From the NCBI RefSeq assembly GCF_947500405.1, contig NZ_CANMRY010000005.1, positions 62,001-126,000 of the forward strand: 64,000 nucleotides of DNA, given 5' to 3'. Source of the stretch: an uncultured Maribacter sp. (lineage in GTDB: Bacteria; Bacteroidota; Bacteroidia; Flavobacteriales; Flavobacteriaceae). Below the pieces are notes generated by a model, which saw only the letters and a program-made list of their open reading frames with translations, made no database searches and was not told where the DNA came from. Numbering within the stretch: position 1 is the stretch's first letter; each line of letters begins with the position of its first letter. This document shows positions 25,273 through 35,074 of this stretch, piece by piece. The position numbers and the translations under genes were made by a program.

Positions 25273-26085
25273 TTAGTTATTCCCTAATATTAATGGCAAA
25301 CCAGAATCACCACTACCAACTACAATAACTTTTGCATTTGGAGATTCTGATAATTTAATAGTTGCATCTATTCCTTTATCTTGTAATATTTTATCTGTTA
25401 AAGATGCACTTAAAATACGGTTTGCATCTGCTTTACCTTGCGCTTCAATAGTAACTTTTTCTGCTTCTTTTTTAGCTGTTACTAGTCTAAACTCATACTC
25501 TAAAGACTCTTGCTCTTGTTTTAATTTACGCTCAATAGCATCTTTTATAGTATTTGGAAGTTTTACATTTTCTACTAATACTCGCTTTACATTTACGTAT
25601 TGACCATCAAGCTCTTTTCTAACTTCTTCTAATATCTCTAACTCTATTATATCTCTTTTACTTGAATATAATTGTTCTGGAGTATACCTACCTACAACAC
25701 TTTTAGCTGCTGCATTAATTGCAGGACTTAAAAGTTCATTTATATAATCTTCCCCTTTAGTCTTTATAAGTAATCCTAAACTTTTAAATTCTGGCTCAAA
25801 CCAAATTGTACCACTTACTGTAATATCTAACCCATTTACAGAGAGTACATTCATATTATCTGATATAGATTGCTGACGAACTTTTTGCACAATCATATCA
25901 TTCCAAGGAGCTACAATATGAAACCCTTCTCCATAGGTTCTTTCTGTATTAATACCTTCTCCAAAAGTTTCAAAAATTACTCCACCTTCTCCAGGCCCAA
26001 TGGTTACAGCAGATTTAGAAATTAATAATGCTAATACTATTAAAGCAAATACAACGGGTACAGCTATTTTAGGTAATTTATCCAT
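25273..26085 (-). CDS. prohibitin-like SPFH domain protein
   Basis: 270 residues: one N-terminal membrane helix (about 8-25), then an SPFH/band-7 domain (about 28-190, with VTIGPGEGGVIFE and YGEGFHIVAPW) and a coiled-coil stretch (about 195-245) rich in Glu, Lys and Ala, ending in SGLPLILGNN. Such proteins form large ring-like membrane assemblies and often modulate membrane proteases. It follows the large VWA membrane protein gene by 10 bases and ends just before the his promoter. Confidence 0.88.
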   Translation of the reverse strand: MDKLPKIAVPVVFALIVLALLISKSAVTIGPGEGGVIFETFGEGINTERTYGEGFHIVAPWNDMIVQKVRQQSISDNMNVLSVNGLDITVSGTIWFEPEFKSLGLLIKTKGEDYINELLSPAINAAAKSVVGRYTPEQLYSSKRDIIELEILEEVRKELDGQYVNVKRVLVENVKLPNTIKDAIERKLKQEQESLEYEFRLVTAKKEAEKVTIEAQGKADANRILSASLTDKILQDKGIDATIKLSESPNAKVIVVGSGDSGLPLILGNN

Positions 26086-26095
26086 AATTATTTAT

Positions 26096-28117
26096 TTACA
26101 TTAAACCTTTATACTTTCTTATAAACCACTCTAAAGTAAGAGCTCCTATTATTAAGCCTAAAAGAATCTTAAAGTCTACCAAAGGTACAATATTTTCAGT
26201 CCTCTTTTGCACTGGTACAAATGCTTTATTAGACAATAAGGTATTTTCTAATTCCGAAATTTGACTTGGAAATAAGAGTTTTCCATTGTTATCATTTGCT
26301 AGAGACTGCATTTTTTTATAGTTAGAAGACAAAAACTGTTGCTCTACATTAAAATTTTTAATAGAAAAACTTCCTGATTTTGAATAGTTTTTATCTTTGA
26401 CTGTTACAATAAAGGTATAATTTCCAGGTGCCAAATTAGATACATCTACTTCAAAAAAATCTTGTTTTAAAAGCATTGGAATTTCTAATTTTTTCTCTTT
26501 ATTTTGAATAGTAACTATAATAGTTGCATTAGAGTCAAAAGTAAAAGACTCATCAAAATAGGTAGCTGTAATTTTTGAATTACTATTTCCTTGATATACT
26601 GGTTTGTAATCTACATTTAGTCTATCCTTATTTTTTGAACTAGTTAAATAGATTATTATTTTCCCTATAAAATCATCAAAATTTTTAAACTCTTTAGAAT
26701 TTCTATATTCTTGAACTCTCCATTTCCAAATATTTTCACCAAACCAGAAACCTTCTTTTGTTATATTATTATCTAAAACAACGCACAGAGGATTGTCTAT
26801 ATCTACACCTTTTACAACCATATTTAACAATGACTCCACATTATCATTAAAAATAATAGGCCCTACATTCGTCTCTAAAGGTGGATAATCTATGGATTTA
26901 AAATCGGATATATCAAATTTTGAAAAAGTCTGATTTATTTTAGGGACTACCTCTTGTATTGGATAATTATCCTGAACTTTTACATTCTTTTGAATAGCAT
27001 TTAAAAAACTCCAGTCGGTTTTAGTTCCTGTTACAGTAAGACTATTTACTTGTTTTTGCTTGATGTAATTATAAATTGAAGAAAAAGAACTATTTGGCTG
27101 ATAAAGTATAAACAAATCTATCTTTTCTAATTCTGAAAGACTTGTAGTAGGTTTTAAAATAAAAACTTCTCTTTGCTTATTTATTTCAATAGATTTTTTT
27201 AAAGTACCAATATCTGGATGTAATATAGAAGATACTACTCCAATTTTTGTAGTTTCATCTATTACTTCTATAAATGCAATTTTACGGTTGTTAACTACAT
27301 TTTTTTCCTTCTCTAGCGTTTCTATATGTACCGCAATAGATTTTACCCCAACGCTTAAAGCCTTTAAATTCGCAGAAATAGTTTTAGAAGAATTATTTTT
27401 AGAAAAAGAAATTTTTTCTTGATATTCTTTTTTTCCATCTACAGTAATTGTAATAGTTTTATTTACTTGTGAAATACCATCATAATTTACAATTACTTCA
27501 ATAGGAAATTGATTGTTTAAAAAAGAGTACGGATTACTATTAATTTGTTCTACTCTAATATCATTATATTTAGTTGTGTCTCCTATACAAATTGGAAAAA
27601 TTGTAAAATCCTTTTTTAATTTTAAATGTTCGTAATCTTGTCCTATAGTTTGGTTACCATCTGTGAGTAGTACTACAGCAGAATTTGTTCTAGTATAAAT
27701 ATCTTCTGTAGTTAATAAAGCTTTTGAAATATTAGTGTTTTGCTCTAAAAATGATAATGAGTCTAATGTGCTAAATTCTTTTCCAAAAGCATATTTATGA
27801 ATAGTAAACTTATCTTTTAAAGCCTTATTTGTAGTTAACTTTTCTAAAAGACTTTTAATAAGAGTTTCTTCTTTTTTTATAGAAGAGGAGTTATCTACTA
27901 AAAGAACTAGATTAGTTTTTACTATCTCATAATTGTTCTTAACAAACTTTGGATTTATAAGAAGTAACAAAATACCAAAAATGGAAATAAAACGTAAAAA
28001 GGAAAGCACAATAGTTGTCTTTCCTTTTATTTTTTTTTTGTAGTAATATTGATATAGCACTAGAAACAATGCTACCACTACAGCTAAAATAATAAATAGT
28101 ACTGTTTTGGTTTGCAT
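26096..28117 (-). CDS. VWA domain membrane protein
   Basis: 673 residues with two membrane helices near the N-terminus (about 5-23 and 36-55) and one at the C-terminus (about 645-663). A von Willebrand A-like domain follows the second helix, with the MIDAS DxSxS motif at D75-S77-S79 (LVDNSSSI) and LLTDGNQT later. The rest is a large beta-rich extracytoplasmic region. It resembles Bacteroidota VWA membrane proteins of unknown function rather than a BatA or BatB protein. It is 3 bases after a 41-residue membrane protein gene and 10 before the SPFH gene. Confidence 0.75.
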   Translation of the reverse strand: MQTKTVLFIILAVVVALFLVLYQYYYKKKIKGKTTIVLSFLRFISIFGILLLLINPKFVKNNYEIVKTNLVLLVDNSSSIKKEETLIKSLLEKLTTNKALKDKFTIHKYAFGKEFSTLDSLSFLEQNTNISKALLTTEDIYTRTNSAVVLLTDGNQTIGQDYEHLKLKKDFTIFPICIGDTTKYNDIRVEQINSNPYSFLNNQFPIEVIVNYDGISQVNKTITITVDGKKEYQEKISFSKNNSSKTISANLKALSVGVKSIAVHIETLEKEKNVVNNRKIAFIEVIDETTKIGVVSSILHPDIGTLKKSIEINKQREVFILKPTTSLSELEKIDLFILYQPNSSFSSIYNYIKQKQVNSLTVTGTKTDWSFLNAIQKNVKVQDNYPIQEVVPKINQTFSKFDISDFKSIDYPPLETNVGPIIFNDNVESLLNMVVKGVDIDNPLCVVLDNNITKEGFWFGENIWKWRVQEYRNSKEFKNFDDFIGKIIIYLTSSKNKDRLNVDYKPVYQGNSNSKITATYFDESFTFDSNATIIVTIQNKEKKLEIPMLLKQDFFEVDVSNLAPGNYTFIVTVKDKNYSKSGSFSIKNFNVEQQFLSSNYKKMQSLANDNNGKLLFPSQISELENTLLSNKAFVPVQKRTENIVPLVDFKILLGLIIGALTLEWFIRKYKGLM

Positions 28118-28120
28118 GTA

Positions 28121-28246
28121 TTAGTTATCTCTCTTCTCAAAATTTTCTTTCTTCTTATCTTCTATCCTTTTAAATATTAAATAAATTATTATGGCAAAAA
28201 AACTACCATAAATTAAAATCATTAAAAAGACAGGAAATAATTCCAT
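28121..28246 (-). CDS. 41-residue single-pass membrane protein
   Basis: The ATG at 28246 opens a 41-residue frame: a hydrophobic helix at about 4-25 (FPVFLMILIYGSFFAIIIYL) and a basic, charged C-terminal tail (KRIEDKKKENFEKRDN). It lies 9 bases after the YbjQ gene and 3 before the VWA membrane protein gene, so it fits exactly into the operon spacing. The composition and positive tail suggest a cytoplasmic C-terminus. It may be a small partner of the VWA/SPFH membrane proteins. Confidence 0.68.
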   Translation of the reverse strand: MELFPVFLMILIYGSFFAIIIYLIFKRIEDKKKENFEKRDN

Positions 28247-28255
28247 AAGATGTAA

Positions 28256-28570
28256 TTACTTAAGTTTTACAGCAGTACCATAAGCAAGCATTTCTGCTGC
28301 ACCTTGCATAACTTGAGATGTAGTAAAACGAACATTAACAACAGCATCTGCGCCTAAACGTTGTGCATCATCTAACATACGTTTAATTGCTTGTTCTCTA
28401 GCATCTGCTAATAACTTTGTGTATTCTGATATTTCACCACCAACAATATTTTTTAATCCTGCAAAAATATCTCTTCCAATATTTCTTGCTCTAACAGTAC
28501 TTCCTCTAACTGTTCCTAATGCAGATTCTATTTCTTTACCCCCAACGGTTTCTGTAGTTACGTATATCAT
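28256..28570 (-). CDS. YbjQ/UPF0145 family protein
   Basis: 104 residues matching the YbjQ (UPF0145, once called heavy-metal-binding) family: TTETVGGKEIESALGTVRGSTVRARN at the N-terminus, a long helix with LLADAREQAIKRMLDDAQRLGADAVVNVRF, then TSQVMQGAAEMLAYGTAVKL. Members form pentamers; their role is not settled. It lies 15 bases after fabG on the same strand. Confidence 0.88.
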   Translation of the reverse strand: MIYVTTETVGGKEIESALGTVRGSTVRARNIGRDIFAGLKNIVGGEISEYTKLLADAREQAIKRMLDDAQRLGADAVVNVRFTTSQVMQGAAEMLAYGTAVKLK

Positions 28571-28585
28571 AATAAGTATTTTAAT

Positions 28586-29332
28586 TTATGTAAGCATCCC
28601 GCCATCTACATTAAGTACTTGGCCGGTAACATAAGCAGATAAATCGGATGCAAAAAATAAACAAGCATTGGCTATATCTTCTGTAGTACCTCCTCTTTTT
28701 AAAGGAATACCATCTCTCCAACCTTGTACTACTTTTTCATCTAATTTAGCAGTCATTTCAGTTTCTATAAAACCAGGAGCTATTGCATTACATCGTATAT
28801 TTCTAGAACCCAATTCTAAGGCTATAGATTTAGTAAAGCCAATCATGCCAGCTTTAGAAGCGGCATAATTTGCCTGGCCGGCATTCCCTTTTACACCAAC
28901 GACACTACTCATATTAACAATAGAACCTTTACGTTGTTTAAGCATAGTACGTTGTACTGCCTTTGTCATATTAAAAACAGATTTAAGGTTTATTTCAATA
29001 ACTTTATCAAAATCATCCTCTGCCATTCTCATTAGTAAATTATCTTTTGTAATACCTGCATTATTAATTAATACATCTATACCTCCAAAATCTTCCAAAA
29101 CTTTAGCTACTAACTCCTCAGAATCGCTAAAACTTCCTGCATTACTTTTATATGCTTTTGCTTTTATTCCTTTTTCTGATAGTTCTTTTTCTAATGTCAA
29201 AGCCGGAGCTTCACTAGAACTATATGTAAATGCTACGTTTGCACCATTTTCTGCAAACACCTGTGCTATCCCCGTTCCTATTCCCCTACTTGCACCTGTG
29301 ATTATCACATTTTTTCCTTCTAATAATTTCAT
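28586..29332 (-). CDS. fabG: 3-oxoacyl-[acyl-carrier-protein] reductase
   Basis: NADPH-dependent reductase of the fatty acid elongation cycle. 248 residues with the TGASRGIGTG nucleotide loop (12-21), INNAG (89-93), catalytic S143, Y156 and K160 (NMSSVVG... YAASK) and the final GQVLNVDGGM. This combination and length are typical of FabG rather than a general short-chain dehydrogenase. It is first in a string of five co-oriented genes. Confidence 0.92.
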   Translation of the reverse strand: MKLLEGKNVIITGASRGIGTGIAQVFAENGANVAFTYSSSEAPALTLEKELSEKGIKAKAYKSNAGSFSDSEELVAKVLEDFGGIDVLINNAGITKDNLLMRMAEDDFDKVIEINLKSVFNMTKAVQRTMLKQRKGSIVNMSSVVGVKGNAGQANYAASKAGMIGFTKSIALELGSRNIRCNAIAPGFIETEMTAKLDEKVVQGWRDGIPLKRGGTTEDIANACLFFASDLSAYVTGQVLNVDGGMLT

Positions 29333-29366
29333 ACTAGCTTAATTTGTTATTTTTTGGTTAGCAAAA

Positions 29367-29374
29367 CAAATATA
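29367..29374 (-). promoter_or_regulatory. candidate -7 element for the fabG gene string
   Basis: The minus strand reads TATATTTG, an exact TAnnTTTG match, 35 bases before the fabG ATG. No TTG at the right distance was found for a -33 element, so the evidence is partial. Confidence 0.35.
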
Positions 29375-29427
29375 CCAATTAAAAATACTCTGCATAAATT
29401 ATAAAAGAGCTTTTCTTTTAATTTTTA

Positions 29428-32391
29428 TTACCCTTTTATTGGAGCCGATTTTTCAAAATTAAAAATTTCATCAATATCCATTTCTTTAATATCTCCTAAC
29501 TTTTTTAATGCATTAAAATCGATATCTTTTTTATTTCCAATTACAATAACATTGTAATTTTCACCTTTAATGTTTGCATTAAAAAAAGTTTTTAAATCAT
29601 TTAAAGTCATATTTTTTATAGCATTATAAAGCGCTTCTCTATTGTCATTTTCAAATCCTCTTTTCTTTAAAGATTCATAAGTCCAAAAAATGTTAGACTT
29701 TGTTATTCTTTCTGCAGCTATCTTTTTTAATGTAGCTTCTTTTGCCTGGTTAAATTGTTCTTCCGCCTCAGGCATATTTGTCATTAATTCCATCATAGCA
29801 TCTACAGCTTCTGGTAATTTATTTGCCTGTGTTCCTACATACGCCATAACATAGTCAGAATCTCCTTTTTCTCTTGCATTGCTATAACTAGAAAATGCGG
29901 AATACGCTAAAGATTTAGATTCTCTTATTTCTTGGAAAACAATAGAAGACAAACCACTTCCAAAATACATATTAAACAATCTAGAGACTGCCATTTTTTT
30001 AGCGTCAAACTTTGCGCCTTTTGCTAATAAAAGAATTTCACTTTGTACCATGTCATAATCTACAAAGTAAACGTTACCTCCAGTTTCTTTTTCCTCGTAT
30101 CTTTTTCTTTCTGGATAATCCTTAAGTTCATTAATGTTTATGGCATGATTAGTATCTAAAGATGTAATTGCATTATCTACATCTTTTCCATAATAAAAAA
30201 CTCGTTGTTTATATTCTTTGAGTTTTTTTATTTTTTCTACTAGTTCAGAAGGCGTAATAGCTCTTAATTCAGACATAGTATAAATATCACGTAAACGAGA
30301 ATCTTCTCCGTACTTACTATAACTCATTAACCCATTCCAAAAAATATTTCTCTTTTGCGTTTTAGAATCTTGCCTTCCCTTTAATATTTTGTCCACATAT
30401 TTATTATATGTTTCTTGATCAGGAACTGCATTTTCCCAAAGATGTTCTAATAATTCTAAACCTGGGTTTAAATTTTCTTTTAAGCCAGAAATACCAACAT
30501 AAGTTTTATCGTTAGCCGTATTTACATAATAAGAAATTCCAATCTTATAAAATTCTTGTTTAAGTTCTTCTGGAGAATATTTATTTGTTCCTAAATAATC
30601 TAAATATCCGGCAGCTAAAGAAACCATTGGATCATTGTCTTTACCCATATCAAAAATTATATTCAGATTAAATATGTCATTATTTGGGTTTTCTATATAA
30701 GAAACTTTTAAACCATTTTTAGTTTTTGTTTCATTAATTTCAGACTTATAATCTACAAATTTCGGAGTTAAATCTGGAGAGCGTACCGCATTAAATTCTT
30801 TTAAGAAATTAGACTCTTTGTCTCTATTTAAGTTTATTGGGGTAATTCCTGGATTATCTACTTTTACAATATGTTTATCTTCTCCTTTTATTTTGTGTAC
30901 TTCTACATAATTATCTGCATATAATTCATTTGCAAAAGAAATTACTTCTTCTTTTGTTATTTTTTTCATCTCATCTAGCATACTTAAACGCCTGTTCCAA
31001 TCTTGAAAACCAATAAAAGCATCTAAATATTCATAAGCCGTAGAGGAAGATTTTTCAAAAGATTTAATTTTAGAAAGTCGTAAGTCATTTACAACTGCAT
31101 CTAAAAGCCAGTCCTCAAATTCTCCTTTTTTAATTTTCTCTACTTGTCCTAATAACAAATCTCTTACTTCATCTAAAGTTTGCCCTTGTTTTGGAGTCCC
31201 ATATAATAAATGAAAACCGTAATCATTATTAAAATTGGTAAAAGAAGAAGCTCTTTGCACCATTTGTTTTTGATTTAAATTTAAATCTATTAATCCAGCA
31301 TTAGAGTTTGCCAACATGTAATCTATTAAAGTAACCATTACTTCTTCTTTGTCCCCTTTTCCCTTGGTTCTAAAAGCAACATAAACAGATTCTGCCGTTG
31401 GTCCATATACTTCTTTTTTAACAGGAGTTACTAAAGGTATTTCTTCTGGAAAAGTAGGATGCGAAACTTCTTTTGATTTATAGTCTCCAAAAGAATTATT
31501 TACTTTTTTTATAGTTTCTTCAAAATCTAAATCGCCAACCATAATAACTGCCATATTATTTGGGACGTAATATGTTTCAAAATAATTATGAATAGCCTTC
31601 ATTGACGGGTTCTTTAAATGCTCTGACTTCCCTATTGTAGATTGCGTTCCGTATGGGTGATTAGGATACAGACCTTCTAAAACAGCAAAATATTGTTTTC
31701 TTCCATCACTATCCTGCCCTCTATTAAATTCTTCATAAACAGCCTCTAACTCTGTATGAAATAAACGCAAGACTAATGTTTTAAAACGCTCGCTTTCTAA
31801 TTGTAACCATTTATCTATTTCATTTGAAGGTATTTTATTAACATATACAGTTTTCTCATTAGATGTAAAAGCATTTGTACCTTCTGCTCCTAGAGAGCTT
31901 ACCATTTTATCATATTCATTTGCAATAGAGATATTAGAAGCAAGTAAAGAAACGGAATCTATCTTTTTATAAATTTCTCTCTTCTTTACCGTATCCTTTT
32001 CTTTTTTATGCGCTTCATACAGGTCAGAAATTTGATTCAAAAAAACTTTTTCTTTTTCAAAATTTTGTGTCCCTATTTTGTCGGTTCCCTTAAAAAACAT
32101 GTGCTCTAAGTAATGTGCTAAACCAGTATTATCTGCTGGGTCATATTTAGAACCCGCTCTTACAGCAATTAAAGTTTGTATTTTTGGTTCTTCCGTATTT
32201 TTTCCTAAATAAACTTTTAAACCATTATCTAAAGTATACAATCGTAAACCTGTAGGGTCATCTTTAACTATTTCATAGGTAAAACCATTACTATCTTTAA
32301 TAGTTGAAGATGCATGCTTTTCATTTTTAGATTTAGAACACCCTACAATAATTAAAAGACCTGTAAAAACTGCTATAAATTGGTTTTTCAT
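29428..32391 (-). CDS. M16-family zinc peptidase, lipoprotein
   Basis: 987 residues from the ATG at 32391; 30 more upstream codons are open but lie before the lipoprotein signal. The signal ends at Cys18 (LLIIVGCSK). The N-terminal half has the inverted zinc motif HYLEH (H93, E96, H97) and the distal LEAVYEEFNRGQD glutamate region, so it should be active. The C-terminal half repeats the fold without that motif (EILLLAKGAKFDA, NMYFGSGLSSIVFQEIRESKSLAY), as in two-lobe M16 peptidases. It is probably periplasmic or outer-membrane anchored. It is flanked by its own promoter region and the sucD terminator. Confidence 0.88.
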   Translation of the reverse strand: MKNQFIAVFTGLLIIVGCSKSKNEKHASSTIKDSNGFTYEIVKDDPTGLRLYTLDNGLKVYLGKNTEEPKIQTLIAVRAGSKYDPADNTGLAHYLEHMFFKGTDKIGTQNFEKEKVFLNQISDLYEAHKKEKDTVKKREIYKKIDSVSLLASNISIANEYDKMVSSLGAEGTNAFTSNEKTVYVNKIPSNEIDKWLQLESERFKTLVLRLFHTELEAVYEEFNRGQDSDGRKQYFAVLEGLYPNHPYGTQSTIGKSEHLKNPSMKAIHNYFETYYVPNNMAVIMVGDLDFEETIKKVNNSFGDYKSKEVSHPTFPEEIPLVTPVKKEVYGPTAESVYVAFRTKGKGDKEEVMVTLIDYMLANSNAGLIDLNLNQKQMVQRASSFTNFNNDYGFHLLYGTPKQGQTLDEVRDLLLGQVEKIKKGEFEDWLLDAVVNDLRLSKIKSFEKSSSTAYEYLDAFIGFQDWNRRLSMLDEMKKITKEEVISFANELYADNYVEVHKIKGEDKHIVKVDNPGITPINLNRDKESNFLKEFNAVRSPDLTPKFVDYKSEINETKTKNGLKVSYIENPNNDIFNLNIIFDMGKDNDPMVSLAAGYLDYLGTNKYSPEELKQEFYKIGISYYVNTANDKTYVGISGLKENLNPGLELLEHLWENAVPDQETYNKYVDKILKGRQDSKTQKRNIFWNGLMSYSKYGEDSRLRDIYTMSELRAITPSELVEKIKKLKEYKQRVFYYGKDVDNAITSLDTNHAININELKDYPERKRYEEKETGGNVYFVDYDMVQSEILLLAKGAKFDAKKMAVSRLFNMYFGSGLSSIVFQEIRESKSLAYSAFSSYSNAREKGDSDYVMAYVGTQANKLPEAVDAMMELMTNMPEAEEQFNQAKEATLKKIAAERITKSNIFWTYESLKKRGFENDNREALYNAIKNMTLNDLKTFFNANIKGENYNVIVIGNKKDIDFNALKKLGDIKEMDIDEIFNFEKSAPIKG

Positions 32392-32465
32392 TGAAATAGA
32401 TTTTAAATAGTTAACACTTTTAAAAATACAAATTATTAGTTTTAAAAAGACGCTGAATTTTTTGT

Positions 32466-32504
32466 AAAAAAAATCCACCATTCTAATGTAAGAATGATGG
32501 ATTT
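32466..32504 (-). terminator. rho-independent terminator of the lipid A/sucD operon
   Basis: Arms 32471-32484 and 32491-32504 pair as a 14-base stem on the minus strand (one G-U), followed by a U-rich tail (TTTTTACAAA). Its orientation ends transcription coming from sucD. Confidence 0.8.
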
Positions 32505-32546
32505 AATGTAAGGCTTATTTTGAAATATTTAACACTTAAAGTGTTA

Positions 32547-33419
32547 TTATCCCATAACTTCTTTTACTTTAACACCTATTTCGGCAGGAGAATCTACAAC
32601 GTGTATTCCACATTCTCTCATAATACGCTTTTTTGCTTGTGCAGTATCATCACTACCTCCAACTATAGCACCAGCATGCCCCATAGTTCTTCCTGCTGGA
32701 GCAGTTTCACCAGCAATAAAACCAACAATTGGTTTTTTACTTCCACTTGCCTTGTACCATTCTGCAGCATCAGCTTCTAGTTGTCCTCCAATTTCTCCAA
32801 TCATTACAACACACTCAGTTTCAGAATCATTAATCAATAATTCTACAGCTTCTTTTGTTGTAGTTCCAATTATTGGATCACCACCAATACCAATTGCAGT
32901 AGTTATTCCTAATCCTTGACGAACAACTTGGTCTGCAGCTTCATAAGTTAAAGTTCCTGATTTAGAAACAATACCTACATTACCTTCTTTAAAAACAAAT
33001 CCTGGCATAATACCAACTTTTGCTTCTCCTGGAGTAATAACTCCTGGACAATTAGGCCCAACAAGTCTACAGTCTTTATCTTTTATATAATTAGAAGCTT
33101 TTACCATGTCTGCTACAGGTATGCCTTCTGTAATTGTAATAATAACTTTAATACCTGCATTAGCAGCTTCCATAATAGCATCTGCAGCAAATGCTGGCGG
33201 TACAAATATAATAGTTGTATCTGCCCCAACTTTTTCAACTGCTTCTAAAACAGTATTAAAAACAGGTTTTCCTAAATGTTCTTGCCCCCCTTTTCCCGGA
33301 GTAACACCACCAACAACGTTAGTACCGTAATCAATCATTTGTCCGGCATGGAAAGTTCCTTCACTTCCTGTAAAACCTTGTACTATTATTTTAGAATCTT
33401 TGTTAACTAGAACACTCAT
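32547..33419 (-). CDS. sucD: succinate-CoA ligase subunit alpha
   Basis: CoA-binding subunit of succinyl-CoA synthetase (TCA cycle). 290 residues with a Rossmann-type CoA domain ([22 protein letters not shown]), the KSGTLTYE segment and the phospho-histidine H248 in [10 protein letters not shown]. The sucC partner is not in this window, so the two subunits are encoded apart. It is the last gene of the lipid A operon direction. Confidence 0.95.
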   Translation of the reverse strand: MSVLVNKDSKIIVQGFTGSEGTFHAGQMIDYGTNVVGGVTPGKGGQEHLGKPVFNTVLEAVEKVGADTTIIFVPPAFAADAIMEAANAGIKVIITITEGIPVADMVKASNYIKDKDCRLVGPNCPGVITPGEAKVGIMPGFVFKEGNVGIVSKSGTLTYEAADQVVRQGLGITTAIGIGGDPIIGTTTKEAVELLINDSETECVVMIGEIGGQLEADAAEWYKASGSKKPIVGFIAGETAPAGRTMGHAGAIVGGSDDTAQAKKRIMRECGIHVVDSPAEIGVKVKEVMG

Positions 33420-33490
33420 ACGATATTATTTTTTTAATGACACAAAAATATGTGTTTGTAAATGATTTTTAAAGTAAACTTCTTTTTAAT

Positions 33491-34423
33491 TTACTTTTCT
33501 ACTTTTTTTATTATTTCTGGAATTTTTTTAATGTATGCTAATTGCTTCAATTTCTCTCTAGATTCTTCTATTGGAGTTCCAAAATAGCTTTTACCACCTG
33601 GCACTGACTTAGTAACTCCTGTTTGCCCCATTATAACAGCTTTTTTACCAATAGTAATTCCACTATTGGTTCCTACTTGCCCCCACAAGGTTACTTCATC
33701 TTCAATAATAACACAACCAGCAATTCCTGTTTGGGATGCAATTAAACATTTTTTCCCAATAACAGTATCATGCCCTACATGTACTTGATTATCAAGTTTT
33801 GTTCCTTTTCCAATGGTAGTATCTCCTGTAACTCCTTTATCTATAGTACAAAGAGCACCTATATCTACATTATCTTCTAATACAACTCTTCCGCCAGAAC
33901 GTAATTTATCAAAACCTTCAGGTCTATTTTTATAATAAAAAGCATCAGCTCCTAAAACACTCCCTGCATGGATAGTAACATTATTTCCTATAACACAATT
34001 ATCATAAATGGCTACGTTAGAATGTACTACACAATTTTCTCCGATAGAAACATTATTACCAATAAATGTATTGGGTTGTATAATGGTACCCTTTCCTATT
34101 TTCGCACTTTCTGAAATAGCGGAACTTGCAGGTACAAATGGCTTAAAATAATTTGTTAGTTTATTAAAATCGCGAAAAGGGTCGTCTGAAATTAATAGAG
34201 CCTTGCCTTCTGGGCAAGCTACTTCTTTATTTATTAAGATAGTAGTAGCTTTAGAGTTTAGTGCTTTATCATAATATTTTGGATGATCCACAAATACAAT
34301 ATCTCCCTTTTCTACAACGTGAATTTCATTCATACCAGTTATAGAAAAATTAGCTTCTCCTCTATATTCTGACTGAATAATTTGAGAGATTTCTTGTAAA
34401 GTATACGATTTAGGAAATTTCAT
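33491..34423 (-). CDS. LpxD-like UDP-3-O-acylglucosamine N-acyltransferase
   Basis: 310 residues with a small N-terminal domain (about 1-100) and a left-handed beta-helix of hexapeptide repeats (about 105-265). The likely catalytic histidine is in QVHVGHDTVIG, the same place as in LpxD. It is a diverged second copy: true lpxD lies four genes upstream in the same operon. The pocket has YYKNRPEGFDKLRSGG, where LpxD has GFAPNKDGSYRKIPQTG. It could act on a different sugar or acyl chain. The function is inferred. Confidence 0.75.
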   Translation of the reverse strand: MKFPKSYTLQEISQIIQSEYRGEANFSITGMNEIHVVEKGDIVFVDHPKYYDKALNSKATTILINKEVACPEGKALLISDDPFRDFNKLTNYFKPFVPASSAISESAKIGKGTIIQPNTFIGNNVSIGENCVVHSNVAIYDNCVIGNNVTIHAGSVLGADAFYYKNRPEGFDKLRSGGRVVLEDNVDIGALCTIDKGVTGDTTIGKGTKLDNQVHVGHDTVIGKKCLIASQTGIAGCVIIEDEVTLWGQVGTNSGITIGKKAVIMGQTGVTKSVPGGKSYFGTPIEESREKLKQLAYIKKIPEIIKKVEK

Positions 34424-34435
34424 TCTAAAAAGCTA

Positions 34436-35002
34436 CTATTCTTTTACTCTTTCCATGTAGCTACCTTTCTCTGTATCTACTTTAATTTTATCTCCTTCGT
34501 TTATAAATAAAGGAACGTTAACTTCTGCTCCAGTTTCTACTTTTGCAGGTTTTGTAGCATTTGTAGCTGTATTTCCTTTTACACCGGGTTCTGTATAGGT
34601 AACCTCTAAAATTACACTTGCAGGCATTTCTACAGATAAAGGCATGCTATCTTCAGTATTAAACATGATTTTTACAATAGTACCTTCTTTTAACAAGCCA
34701 GGAGCGTCTAATGAACTTTCTTGTAATGTAATTTGGTTGTAATCATCTGTATTCATAAAATGAAAAGTATCTCCTTCTGGGTATAAAAATTGATATGAAC
34801 GTGTTTCTACACGAACATCTTCTATTTTATGTCCAGCAGAAAAAGTATTATCTAATACTTTCCCAGAACTAACACTTTTTAATTTTGTTCTAACAAAAGC
34901 AGGGCCTTTTCCTGGTTTTACATGTAAAAATTCAATGATTTTGTATATATCATTATTATATCTGATGCATAATCCTTTTCTAATATCTGATGTAGATGCC
35001 AT
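34436..35002 (-). CDS. efp: translation elongation factor P
   Basis: Relieves ribosome stalling at consecutive prolines. 188 residues, three beta-barrel domains, with the tip loop KPGKGPAF in which K32 is the residue modified in many bacteria. The N-terminus MASTSDIRKGLCIRYNNDIY is standard. It is placed between lpxA and the lpxD-like gene, an operon position I would not expect from its function. Confidence 0.95.
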   Translation of the reverse strand: MASTSDIRKGLCIRYNNDIYKIIEFLHVKPGKGPAFVRTKLKSVSSGKVLDNTFSAGHKIEDVRVETRSYQFLYPEGDTFHFMNTDDYNQITLQESSLDAPGLLKEGTIVKIMFNTEDSMPLSVEMPASVILEVTYTEPGVKGNTATNATKPAKVETGAEVNVPLFINEGDKIKVDTEKGSYMERVKE

Positions 35003-35074
35003 TTATTTGTTGTTAGTTATTGGTTAATTATTAAGAGAGTTCTTTTAAAAGATATATTCTCTTATATTTTATAC

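Noticed and set aside
25255-25275. AATAACTGTTATT palindrome with a U run as terminator of the SPFH gene
   Set aside because: Pure A-T stem of about six pairs overlapping the stop codon; too weak to call.
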